A stretch of DNA of 64,000 nt from Oceanicella sp. SM1341 (GTDB lineage Bacteria; Pseudomonadota; Alphaproteobacteria; Rhodobacterales; Rhodobacteraceae): assembly GCF_003448965.1 (NCBI RefSeq), contig NZ_QRGC01000006.1, positions 62,001 to 126,000 of the forward strand, in the 5' to 3' direction. Below, piece by piece: positions 38,098-46,049 of the stretch. Made by a program: the position numbers and the translations under genes. Numbering within the stretch: position 1 is the first letter of the stretch; every line of letters begins with the position of its first letter. Below the pieces are notes generated by a model. It searched no databases and had not been told where the DNA came from. It saw nothing but the letters and a program-made list of their open reading frames with translations.

Positions 38098-38113
38098 GGA
38101 TTTTATAAAATCC
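38098..38113. promoter_or_regulatory. GntR-type operator upstream of the FAH hydrolase gene
   Basis: GGATTTTATAAAATCC is a perfect 16-bp palindrome, 43 bp upstream of the hydrolase start. Its core GATTTTATAAAATC recurs before the dioxygenase gene on the other side of the GntR gene. Confidence 0.75.
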
Positions 38114-38156
38114 AATCGCGGGCCGGGCGGCCCGCCCGAGACGGGGACGACGGGCG

Positions 38157-39068
38157 ATGAAACTGGTGACCTATCGCAGGCATGTGGAGGCGGAGGCGCG
38201 GCTGGGCGCGCTGGTCGACGGGCTGGTGGTCGATATCGCGATGCTGGGGGCCGCGGCGGGGGTGGAGCTGCCCGCGCGCATGCTCGACTTCATCGCCGCC
38301 GGGCCGGCGGCGCTCAGGGCGGCGAACCGGCTCATCGAGGCAGGCATCGACAGCTGGCCGGTGCCCGGCGTGCTGCCGGCGGCGAACGTGACCCTGCTGG
38401 CGCCGATCCCGCGGCCGGCGAAGAACATCTTCGGCATCGGGCTCAACTACGTGGAGCACGTGGAGGAATCGGCCCGCACGCTCGACACGTCGCGCGACCT
38501 GCCCAAGCAGCCGGTGATCTTCTCCAAGCCGCCCACGGCGGTGATCGGGCCGGGCGAGCCGGTGCGCCACAATGGCGCGCTGACCCAGCAGCTCGACTGG
38601 GAAGTGGAGCTCGCCGCCATCATCGGCACGCGCGCGCACAGGGTGAGCAAGGCCGACGCGATGGCGCATGTCTTCGGCTATTCGGTGATGATCGACATCT
38701 CCGCGCGCGACAACCGCCGCTCGGGGCAGTGGATCGTCTCGAAGGGGCAGGACACGTTCGCGCCCTTCGGCCCCTGCATCGTGACGGCCGACGAGATCGG
38801 CGACCCGCAGGGGCTCGACCTCTGGCTCACGGTGAACGGGGTGGAGAAGCAGCGCTCCAACACCCGCCACATGCTGTTCAGGATCGACACGCTGGTCTCC
38901 GACATCTCGTCGTGCATGACGCTGGAGCCGGGCGACATCATCGCCACCGGCACGCCCGAGGGGGTGGGCGCCGGGCGCGACCCGCAGGAATGGCTCTGGC
39001 CGGGCGACGAGATCGAGTGTGGCGTCGAAGGCATCGGCACCCTGCGCCACTCGGTGATCAGGGCGTGA
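38157..39068 (+). CDS. Fumarylacetoacetate hydrolase-family protein (C-C hydrolase)
   Basis: A 303-residue FAH-domain enzyme. It has the IFGIGLNYVEHVEESART segment, DWEVELAAIIG with metal-ligand acids and VFGYSVMIDISARDN. FMLTxST-like substrate contacts are replaced by SDISSCMTLEPGDIIATGTPEGVG. It probably hydrolyses a fumarylpyruvate- or maleylpyruvate-type ring-cleavage product, given the dioxygenase next door. No maleylpyruvate isomerase is in the window, so either direct hydrolysis or a remote isomerase is needed. A shared operator links it to the dioxygenase gene. Its stop lies in a 17-bp tandem duplication. Confidence 0.85.
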   Translation: MKLVTYRRHVEAEARLGALVDGLVVDIAMLGAAAGVELPARMLDFIAAGPAALRAANRLIEAGIDSWPVPGVLPAANVTLLAPIPRPAKNIFGIGLNYVEHVEESARTLDTSRDLPKQPVIFSKPPTAVIGPGEPVRHNGALTQQLDWEVELAAIIGTRAHRVSKADAMAHVFGYSVMIDISARDNRRSGQWIVSKGQDTFAPFGPCIVTADEIGDPQGLDLWLTVNGVEKQRSNTRHMLFRIDTLVSDISSCMTLEPGDIIATGTPEGVGAGRDPQEWLWPGDEIECGVEGIGTLRHSVIRA

Positions 39069-39085
39069 CGGTGATCAGGGCGTGA
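39052..39085. repeat. 17-bp perfect tandem duplication at a convergent gene end
   Basis: CGGTGATCAGGGCGTGA is duplicated (39052-39068 and 39069-39085). The first copy supplies the stop of the FAH hydrolase gene and the second that of the GntR gene. Confidence 0.85.
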
Positions 39086-39776
39086 CGGGCTCCGGGGCGG
39101 CGCGGGCCAGCGCCGCCTCGATGAACTCGCCGGTGCGGGTGTAGTGGCGGGCGAGCAGGTCGCAGGCCAGGCCCGCGTCGCGCGCAAGGGCGGCATCGCG
39201 CAGGGCGCCGTGTTCGGCGATCACGGTCTCGGCGCTGTCGGCCATCAGGTGCGGCCGGCGGTAGCGCTCGGTCTGCAGGTAGAGCTGCCGGGCGAGGCGC
39301 AGCAGCGAGGGGGAGCCGCAGGCCTCGATGAGCGTGCCGTGAAAGACCGCGTGGTAATGCTCGAAGACGGCGCGGCTCTCCTCGTCGGCCGGGCCGGGGG
39401 CGGTGACGCAGTGCGAGAAGGCGGCGAGGGTCGCCTGCACGCGGGCCTCCCAGGCGGCGTCTCCCTTGTCGATCGCGAGGCGCAGGGCCTCGCCTTCGAT
39501 GAGGATGCGGGTGCGCAGGATGTCCCACATCTCGGCCAGCGAGAACTCGGCCACGCGGAAGCCGCGCAGGCTGGACTGGCTGACGAGACGGTCGGCCGCG
39601 AGGCGGGTCAGCGCCTCGCGCAGGGGTGAGAAGCTGTAGCCGTAGCGGGCGCGCAGCGGCTCCAGCCGCAAGGGCTGGCCCGGGGCGAAGCCACCGCCCA
39701 GGATGTCCGAGCGGAGCCGGGAATAGGCGCGGTCGGCCAGGCTCTCCGCGGGCTGGGGTTTGCTGATCTGGTTCAT
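39075..39776 (-). CDS. GntR-family regulator with FCD domain
   Basis: A 233-residue FadR-type regulator. The N-terminal winged helix is residues 12-75, including SDILGGGFAPGQPLRLEPL and a SPLREALTRLAADRLV recognition region. The C-terminal FCD domain is all-helical, with candidate metal ligands in an EHYHAVFHGTL segment. It is divergent from the dioxygenase gene and 6 bp from the convergent hydrolase stop. Two copies of a palindromic operator before the hydrolase and dioxygenase genes make it the likely local repressor, with a ring-cleavage product as possible inducer. Confidence 0.88.
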   Translation of the reverse strand: MNQISKPQPAESLADRAYSRLRSDILGGGFAPGQPLRLEPLRARYGYSFSPLREALTRLAADRLVSQSSLRGFRVAEFSLAEMWDILRTRILIEGEALRLAIDKGDAAWEARVQATLAAFSHCVTAPGPADEESRAVFEHYHAVFHGTLIEACGSPSLLRLARQLYLQTERYRRPHLMADSAETVIAEHGALRDAALARDAGLACDLLARHYTRTGEFIEAALARAAPEPVTP

Positions 39777-39863
39777 GCGTGCGGCCTCTGCCCCCTGCGA
39801 TCCCTGATGCGGTTTTATAGGATGGTGCGTCGCGGGAAAAGCGTGCGGTTCGACACATCCCGG

Positions 39864-39877
39864 GATTTTATAAAATC
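39864..39877. promoter_or_regulatory. GntR-type operator upstream of the dioxygenase gene
   Basis: GATTTTATAAAATC is identical to the palindrome core before the FAH gene, 66 bp upstream of the dioxygenase start. A weaker half-match, GGTTTTATAGGATG, lies nearby at about 39811-39824, close to the GntR promoter side. Confidence 0.75.
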
Positions 39878-39943
39878 ATTGACTGACTCCGCGCAGTGTC
39901 TAACCTCGGGTAAGCTTGAGAGCCTGCGACCGGAGGACAGGGC

Positions 39944-41068
39944 ATGGACACCGACTACGACAGCCATCGCGAGGACGTGGCAGGCCGCGCGAACGTGGAA
40001 ACCACGCCCGAGCTGCGCGCCTATTACGAGGAGCTGGCGGGCGCCGAGGCCGGCGCGCTCTGGACCGTGGCCAACAAGATCGAGCCCTGGGAGCCTGTGT
40101 CGGCCTCGCTTCCCGTGCTGTGGCGCTACGAGGCGCTGCGCGACAAGGTGCTGAAATCGCTCGACCTGGTGACGCCGGAGCAGGCGGGGCGGCGGGTGAT
40201 CTACCTCAGCAACCCCGGGCGGCGCGACGTGGTGGCGGCGGTGGGCTGGCTCTATTCCGGCCTGCAGGTGATGCGGGCGGGGGAGCGGGCCTCGGCGCAT
40301 ATCCACACCGCCTCGGCGCTGCGCTTCATCATCGAGGGGCAGGGCGCCTACACGGTGGTGGACGGCCACAAGATGACCCTCGGGCCCAATGATTTCGTGC
40401 TCACCCCCAACGGCACCTGGCACGAGCATGCCGTGGCCGAGGAGGGCACGGACTGCATCTGGCAGGACGGGCTGGACATCCCGCTCACCAACGCGATGGA
40501 GGCGAATTCCTACGCGGTGCACGAGGATCTCACCCAGGCGGTGACCTACCCGGTGGATGCTTCTTCCGGGGTGTGGGCGGCGCCGGGGCTGGTGCCCACC
40601 GGGCATCGCTGGAACAAGGGCTACTCGCCGCTGCTGAAATACCAGTGGGAGGCGACCTACGAGGCGCTGCAACGCCATGCGAAGGTTTCCGACGGCTCCG
40701 AGTTCGACGGCATCATGATGACCTTCGTGAACCCGGCCACCGGCGGCCACGTGATGCAGACCATCGGTGCCAGCATGCAGATGCTGCGGCCGGGCGAGCG
40801 CACCAAGGCGCACCGGCACACGGGCAGCTTCCTCTATCACTGCGCGAAGGGCGCGGGACATTCCATCATCAACGGCAAGCGCTTCGACTGGAAGGAGCAC
40901 GACATCTTCTGCGTGCCCTCCTGGGCCTGGCACGAGCATGCCAATGCCTCCGACACCGAGGATGCCTGCCTGTTCTGCTTCAACGACCTGCCGGTGATGG
41001 AGAAGCTGGGCTACTGGCGCGAGGAGGCCTTCGGCGACAATGGCGGCCGCCAGCCCGTGCTGGCCTGA
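39944..41068 (+). CDS. Gentisate/salicylate 1,2-dioxygenase (bicupin)
   Basis: A 374-residue ring-cleaving dioxygenase. The N-terminal cupin carries His119-Ile-His121 and His160 as the iron ligands, with Arg127 and His162 nearby. To my memory these positions coincide with the numbering reported for the Pseudaminobacter salicylate dioxygenase, and the family also acts on gentisate. The C-terminal cupin ([16 protein letters not shown], about 287-302) is less likely to be catalytic. It would feed maleylpyruvate to the neighbouring FAH hydrolase. A GntR operator lies 66 bp upstream. Which substrate is used cannot be decided from sequence. Confidence 0.85.
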   Translation: MDTDYDSHREDVAGRANVETTPELRAYYEELAGAEAGALWTVANKIEPWEPVSASLPVLWRYEALRDKVLKSLDLVTPEQAGRRVIYLSNPGRRDVVAAVGWLYSGLQVMRAGERASAHIHTASALRFIIEGQGAYTVVDGHKMTLGPNDFVLTPNGTWHEHAVAEEGTDCIWQDGLDIPLTNAMEANSYAVHEDLTQAVTYPVDASSGVWAAPGLVPTGHRWNKGYSPLLKYQWEATYEALQRHAKVSDGSEFDGIMMTFVNPATGGHVMQTIGASMQMLRPGERTKAHRHTGSFLYHCAKGAGHSIINGKRFDWKEHDIFCVPSWAWHEHANASDTEDACLFCFNDLPVMEKLGYWREEAFGDNGGRQPVLA

Positions 41069-41142
41069 AGGCGCCCGCGCGGCTTTGCATTCGCCGGGCG
41101 AACCGGCTATGGGCTGGGGCGCAATCTCACGGGAGCCCCGCC

Positions 41143-41865
41143 ATGATCCTCTACCCCGCGATCGACCTGAAGGACGGCCAGTGCGTGCGCCTCTACAAGG
41201 GCGAGATGGACCAGGCCACCGTGTTCAGCGACGACCCGGCGGCGCAGGCGAAGCTGTTCGAGGACGCGGGTTGCGAGTGGCTGCACCTGGTCGATCTCAA
41301 CGGGGCTTTCGCCGGCGAGCCGGTGAATGCCGCGGCGGTGGAGGGCATCCTCGAGCGCTGCCGCGTGCCGGCGCAACTCGGCGGCGGCATCCGCGACATG
41401 GCCACCATCGAGCGCTGGCTCGACAAGGGCCTCGCGCGGGTGATCCTCGGTACCGTGGCGGTGCGCGACCCCGGGCTGGTGAAGCAGGCGGCGAAGGCCT
41501 TCCCCGGCAAGGTCGCCGTGGGGATCGACGCGCGTGACGGGCTGGTGGCCGTGCAGGGCTGGGCGGAGGCGACCGACATCCTGGCCGTCGACCTCGCGCG
41601 GCAGTTCGAGGACGCGGGCGTGGCGGCGATCATCTACACCGACATCGACCGCGACGGCGCGATGGGCGGCCCGAACGTGGGCGCCACCGCGGCGCTGGCG
41701 CAGGCGGTCTCCATCCCGGTGATCGCCTCGGGCGGGGTGTCCTCGCTCGACGACCTGCGGGCGCTGAAGGACTGCGGCGCGCCGCTCGACGGCGCCATCT
41801 CGGGCCGCGCGCTCTACGACGGCAAGATCGACCTCGCCGAGGCCGTGGCGCTGCTGAAGGGCTGA
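41143..41865 (+). CDS. hisA: Phosphoribosylformimino-5-aminoimidazole carboxamide ribotide isomerase
   Basis: A 240-residue (beta/alpha)8 isomerase of histidine synthesis. The catalytic Asp8 is in [10 protein letters not shown], and the second acid lies in [12 protein letters not shown]. It has the phosphate-binding GGGIRD and ASGGVSS motifs of the HisA/HisF fold. It is separated from hisH by a ring-cleavage cassette and followed by a spike cassette rather than hisF. The ATG is preceded by GGGAG. Confidence 0.95.
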   Translation: MILYPAIDLKDGQCVRLYKGEMDQATVFSDDPAAQAKLFEDAGCEWLHLVDLNGAFAGEPVNAAAVEGILERCRVPAQLGGGIRDMATIERWLDKGLARVILGTVAVRDPGLVKQAAKAFPGKVAVGIDARDGLVAVQGWAEATDILAVDLARQFEDAGVAAIIYTDIDRDGAMGGPNVGATAALAQAVSIPVIASGGVSSLDDLRALKDCGAPLDGAISGRALYDGKIDLAEAVALLKG

Positions 41866-41979
41866 TCCGCCCCAGCGGGACGCTCCGGGGCCGGCCTGCG
41901 CAACGCCCCCCGGCCTTCGTGTATCACCTTCCCGGACGACCGGCTCCGTACCCGCCGGCATTCGTGGAAGGAGATTGTT

Positions 41980-42240
41980 GTGAAGGACATTTTCGCGAAC
42001 CAGACCTCGAGCCTCACGTCCCCCTTCGGATATGCCGAAGTGGTGATCACGAGCGACTCGCTGGACCTGCCCTACGCCTCGCGCGCGCTCTACATCGGCG
42101 TGACCGGCGACATCAAGGTGACGACGCTCGGCGGAACGGTGGTGACCTTCCGCAACCACCCGGTGGGCTACCTGCCGGCGCGCGTCTCGCGGGTGCACAG
42201 CACCGGTACCACCGCGGCCGAAATCATCGCCGTCTGGTAA
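41980..42240 (+). CDS. GTA/phage head-spike base-type protein (RCAP_rcc01079-like)
   Basis: An 86-residue small beta-rich protein. The pattern FANQTSSLTSPFGYAEVV, a DLPYASRALYIGVTGDI strand pair and a C-terminal SRVHSTGTTAAEIIAVW resemble the small spike-base protein described for the Rhodobacter capsulatus gene transfer agent (rcc01079 type). I recognise it from pattern memory. It starts with GTG, with AGGAG six bases upstream. It ends 3 bp before the fibre-like gene, so the two are coupled. In R. capsulatus this protein plugs the base of the head spike. Confidence 0.72.
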   Translation: MKDIFANQTSSLTSPFGYAEVVITSDSLDLPYASRALYIGVTGDIKVTTLGGTVVTFRNHPVGYLPARVSRVHSTGTTAAEIIAVW

Positions 42241-42243
42241 GAC

Positions 42244-43791
42244 ATGATCTCGCTCGGTCTCGACCCCATCGCGCTTGCCGTGCTCTACGGCAGCCGCGAA
42301 CCGCCGCTGCCGCCGGTGAACACGGCTGCGCCGACGATCGCGGGCACGCCGCAGATCGGCAGCAGCCTCACCGGCACGACGGGCAGCTGGGACAACATCA
42401 CCGACCAGAACCTCGTCTGGTCCTGGCAGCTCAACAACGCCGACATCCCGGCGCAGAACGGCACCGGCGCGCTGGTGGAGCCGCTGCTGCTGGAGGCATC
42501 CTACCTGCTGGGTGCCGTGCGGCTGCGCGTGACGGCCACCACCGGCGGCGGGCGCGTGACCAGCGTCTCGGCGCCGCTCACCGTGGTGCACGTGCCGCCG
42601 GTGGCCAAGACCGGCACGCCGGTGATCTCGTTCCGGATCGACGATCCGGGGCTGACGCAATCCGTGAGCTCGGGTTTCACCGGCGAGGGGCTGAGCTATG
42701 CGCTGGCGCCCGGCTCGCCCGCGCTGCCGGCCGGTCTCTCGCTCTCGGCCTCGGGGGCGATCACCGGCACGGCCACGGGGCCTGCGGGAGACACCACGAT
42801 CACGGTGCGGGCCACCAACACCGGCGGCTTTGCCGACCGGAACTGGGTGGTGCGCATCGCGACGCCGGCGTTTCTCGCGGATTACGAGACCGGCAGCTAC
42901 TCGGCCACCGGCATTCCCGGCGCCGGGTTCGACGACCTGCACGCCTTCTCCCGGGCCTCGACCGCGTCCTACACCAACGCGAGCGGGCTGGTGGCCTTCG
43001 CGGCGGCAAACGAGCCACGCCTGCAGCACAACGCAGCCGGCGCGCCGCTGGGGCTGCTGGTGGAACCGGCGGCGACGAACATCTTCGTGCATTCCGAGGA
43101 TTTCACCCATTCCGGCCTGCAGCTCGGCGGGTTCACCGCGACGGCAGATGCCGCCGTGGCGCCCGACGGCACCATGACGGCGGATTTCCTGGACGCCACC
43201 GGCAGCTATCCCGCGGTGCGACGGCAGGTGTCCTGCATTCCGGGAGTGACCTATCGCTTCTCGATCTGGATGCGGCTGCCGTCCGGGTCCTTCGCCATTC
43301 CGCTGCGGCTGCGCAGGGCGGCGGGGGGCATCTTCGCCGAGAAGTTCGTGCAGGTCACCACGAGCTGGCAACGCTTCGAGGTGACCGGAACCGTGCCGAG
43401 CGGGGAGACCGCGATGAAGGCCGCCATCGGCGGCGAGGCGTCCTTCCCGCCGGGTGAGTCGATCTACCTGTGGGGCGCGCAGGTGGAGGAGGTCGCCGGG
43501 CCCTCCAGCACCTACGTGCGTGCCGGCGCCTCGCCGGGCATGCGCGCGGCGGACATGATCGCCCTCGACGTGCTCGCCCCCGGCATCCACGACATCACCA
43601 CCATCGACACCGACAACACCCGGCGCGTGCAGTTCGGCGTCGTGGTGTCCGGCCCCTACTGGCCGGCCCATGTTCAGATGCCGCGGCGCATCTTCGGCTA
43701 CCCCTCGGCCTTCGAGGGGCTGACCCTGCCGGACGGCAGCTTCCTGCAGACCGAATCCGGACTGGCCCTCACACTGGAGACCCGCTCATGA
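42244..43791 (+). CDS. Head-spike/fibre-type protein with Ig-like and fibre domains
   Basis: A 515-residue protein. Residues 1 to about 110 form an N-terminal beta domain, and a putative Ig-like (He_PIG-like) motif LPAGLSLSASGAITGT lies at 161-176. From about 235 onward comes a spike-fibre/carbohydrate-binding-like domain with SRASTASYTNASGLV and the LVEPAATNI motif. No signal peptide is seen. Its position directly after a spike-base gene and the domain order match the GTA head-spike fibre (rcc01080) arrangement, which is thought to bind capsule. It overlaps the next gene (ATGA). Confidence 0.72.
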   Translation: MISLGLDPIALAVLYGSREPPLPPVNTAAPTIAGTPQIGSSLTGTTGSWDNITDQNLVWSWQLNNADIPAQNGTGALVEPLLLEASYLLGAVRLRVTATTGGGRVTSVSAPLTVVHVPPVAKTGTPVISFRIDDPGLTQSVSSGFTGEGLSYALAPGSPALPAGLSLSASGAITGTATGPAGDTTITVRATNTGGFADRNWVVRIATPAFLADYETGSYSATGIPGAGFDDLHAFSRASTASYTNASGLVAFAAANEPRLQHNAAGAPLGLLVEPAATNIFVHSEDFTHSGLQLGGFTATADAAVAPDGTMTADFLDATGSYPAVRRQVSCIPGVTYRFSIWMRLPSGSFAIPLRLRRAAGGIFAEKFVQVTTSWQRFEVTGTVPSGETAMKAAIGGEASFPPGESIYLWGAQVEEVAGPSSTYVRAGASPGMRAADMIALDVLAPGIHDITTIDTDNTRRVQFGVVVSGPYWPAHVQMPRRIFGYPSAFEGLTLPDGSFLQTESGLALTLETRS

Positions 43792-45269
43792 CCACGCTTT
43801 CCCAGATCGCCAAACACGTGAGCCAGCCGGAGGCGACCGACAGGCTCTACGTGCTCGACGTGTCCGACACCACCGAAGGCCCGGGCGGCAGCAGCGGCTA
43901 CACCACGCCGGGCGACCTGCTGGCCCCGGTGCGCTACGGCTTCCAGACCCGCGCGCTGGCCCAGACCACCGCCGTGCCGGCGGGGGCGAATTTCATCAGC
44001 GTCGCCGGCCTGCACTACAAGGTGGACAACAACGGCACCGCGCTCACCACGCTCGACGGGCGGAAATGGTCGCCCGACGGCACGGCGACCTACGAGCATT
44101 GGGGCGCCACCGCGAGCGATGCCAGCGACGACACGGTGGCCCTGCGCGCCGCGCACGACTGGGCGATGAAGAACAACGTGCCCCTGCGCCCGCAGGCCGG
44201 CGTGTACCGCGTGAGCGGCACGATCATCGACTACGACGTCCAGCGCGACGGCACCAACTGCAGCCTCAACCTGGTGGGCGACGGTATCGAGCGCACCAAG
44301 ATCCGCGTGATCGGCGCGCCCGGCGACTACCTGATCAAGATCGTCGGCGACACCTCGGCCTACGGGCTGCCGCATGCGAAGTTCTTCAACATCGAGAACC
44401 TCAGCATCGAGGGCGACGGCGCCTCGACCTGCGACGTGTTCTACATCGTCTGTGCGGGAAAGGTGCACCTGAAACGGATCAACGTGTTCAACTGCCGCGG
44501 CTACGTGGTGCGCGCGCTGGAATGGTGGGACAGCGAGTTCGACCTCTCCTGCACCCGCTGCGGCGACGACGGGCTGGGCGCGAACAGCGGCTCCAACGGC
44601 GTGCAGGTGCGCCCGGCTTTCCAGAAGCCGGCGGTCTACTTCAACTACTGGTTCGCCTCGGCGGTGGCGAACTCGGCCTGCAACAACATCTACATGCCCA
44701 AGACCTTCCAGATCGAGAGCTCGCGGCACACCGCGATGTACTGGGGCCCGGGCACGCGCAAATGCGCGCTCTACGGCAAGATCCACGGCTATCCGCCGCA
44801 GGAGATCCACTTTCCGCACCTGATCATGGACGGCGCCCGGCAGAACTTCATCATCGGCGCCAACCTCACCGAGTGCAACGGCATCGCCATCCGGATCATC
44901 AACGACAATGCCTACATCCCCACCGAGAACATGATCGTGGGCTCCTACATCGACGCGGATTCGGGCAATTGCGTGGAGATCAACGGCGGGCGGCGCAACA
45001 TCGTGGTGGGGAACTGCTTCGATACCACCGGCATCGCCGTGAACGTGCTGAGCGGGCTCGACAACGTGGTGCATTCGAACCTGAATTCCGGTGGCGCGGT
45101 GGTGGCCTCGGCCACGGACCTCTCGGCGCTCGAGCCGTTCCACGTGCTCACGGATTTCGAGATGACCACGGCGGGGGCTGCCGTGGTGCTCACCGCGGGC
45201 AACGGCACCAAGCACCGGCTCACGGTGTCGAACGCCGGCCAGCTGCTGATCAACGGCACCAGGGTGTGA
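43788..45269 (+). CDS. Tail-spike-like right-handed beta-helix protein
   Basis: A 493-residue protein whose N-terminal 70 residues (SQIAKHVSQPEATDRLYVLD...) look like a particle-attachment region. Residues 100 to about 460 carry repeating beta-strand turns with Asn/Gly-rich motifs (NLVGDGIERTKIRV, FNIENLSIEGDGAS, NGIAIRIINDNAY), the pectate-lyase/tail-spike fold. Phage tail spikes of this kind degrade or bind polysaccharide. No catalytic residues can be assigned. It is coupled to the spike-fibre gene by ATGA overlap and closes the three-gene cassette. The R. capsulatus spike locus is described with two genes, so this third is notable. Confidence 0.68.
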   Translation: MTTLSQIAKHVSQPEATDRLYVLDVSDTTEGPGGSSGYTTPGDLLAPVRYGFQTRALAQTTAVPAGANFISVAGLHYKVDNNGTALTTLDGRKWSPDGTATYEHWGATASDASDDTVALRAAHDWAMKNNVPLRPQAGVYRVSGTIIDYDVQRDGTNCSLNLVGDGIERTKIRVIGAPGDYLIKIVGDTSAYGLPHAKFFNIENLSIEGDGASTCDVFYIVCAGKVHLKRINVFNCRGYVVRALEWWDSEFDLSCTRCGDDGLGANSGSNGVQVRPAFQKPAVYFNYWFASAVANSACNNIYMPKTFQIESSRHTAMYWGPGTRKCALYGKIHGYPPQEIHFPHLIMDGARQNFIIGANLTECNGIAIRIINDNAYIPTENMIVGSYIDADSGNCVEINGGRRNIVVGNCFDTTGIAVNVLSGLDNVVHSNLNSGGAVVASATDLSALEPFHVLTDFEMTTAGAAVVLTAGNGTKHRLTVSNAGQLLINGTRV

Positions 45270-45296
45270 CGCGCCGCCCCCGCGGGCGCCGGCCGC

Positions 45297-46046
45297 TCAC
45301 CCGGTGAGCCGGTCGGCGCTCGCGGCGAAGAGCTCGCGGGTATACTCCGCCTGCATCGTGCCACCCGCAAGGGCGGCGCGATCGAGCTGTTCCACCGCCC
45401 GGCCCTCCTTCATCACCAGCAGGCGGTCACACATGTGGTCGACCACGGCGAGGTCGTGGCTCACCATCAGGAAGGTGAGGCCGCGCTCCTCGCGCAGGCG
45501 CGAGAGCAGGTTGAGCGCCTCGGCCTGCACCGAGGCGTCGAGCGCGGAGGTGGGCTCGTCGAGCAGCAGGATCTCGGGCTCGAGCATCAACGCGCGCGCG
45601 ATGGCCACGCGCTGGCGCTGCCCGCCGGAAAGCTGGTGCGGGAAGCGGAAGCGGAAGCCGCGGCCGAGGCCCACGTCCTCCAGTGCCTGGTTCACCTTCG
45701 CGTCACGGTCGCCGATGCCGTGTATGGCCAGCGGCTCGGAGAGCGTGCGGTCGATGGTGTGGCGCGGGTGGAGCGAGGCGAACGGGTCCTGGAACACCAT
45801 CTGCACCCGGCGGGTGAAGGCGCGGCCGTGGCGCACCCGCTCGCCGGCGATGCGGATGCTGCCGGCGGTGACCGGGGCCATGCCGCAGATGGCGCGCAGG
45901 ATGGTGCTCTTGCCAGAGCCGCTCTCGCCCACCAGGCCGAAGCTCTCGTGGCGTTCGACCGACAGGCTGACGCCGCGCACGGCATGCACCAGCCGGCCCT
46001 TGGCGCGGAAGGTGACCTCGAGGTCGTCTATCTCGATGAAGGACAT
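45297..46046 (-). CDS. Dipeptide/oligopeptide ABC transporter ATPase (DppF/OppF type)
   Basis: A 249-residue ATPase. Walker A GESGSGKST lies in the first 50 residues, with a Q-loop at MVFQDPFASLHP, signature LSGGQRQRVAIARAL and Walker B LLLDEPTSALD. The D-loop and H-switch VSHDL are intact. It lacks the C-terminal oligopeptide domain seen in some members. It is the last gene of the five-gene operon 45297-50490, 3 bp after the other ATPase. Confidence 0.92.
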   Translation of the reverse strand: MSFIEIDDLEVTFRAKGRLVHAVRGVSLSVERHESFGLVGESGSGKSTILRAICGMAPVTAGSIRIAGERVRHGRAFTRRVQMVFQDPFASLHPRHTIDRTLSEPLAIHGIGDRDAKVNQALEDVGLGRGFRFRFPHQLSGGQRQRVAIARALMLEPEILLLDEPTSALDASVQAEALNLLSRLREERGLTFLMVSHDLAVVDHMCDRLLVMKEGRAVEQLDRAALAGGTMQAEYTRELFAASADRLTG

Positions 46047-46049
46047 GGC

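Noticed and set aside
41980-45269. Intact prophage
   Set aside because: No integrase, repressor, capsid, terminase, portal or lysis genes are present and no direct repeats or tRNA att site flank the cassette.
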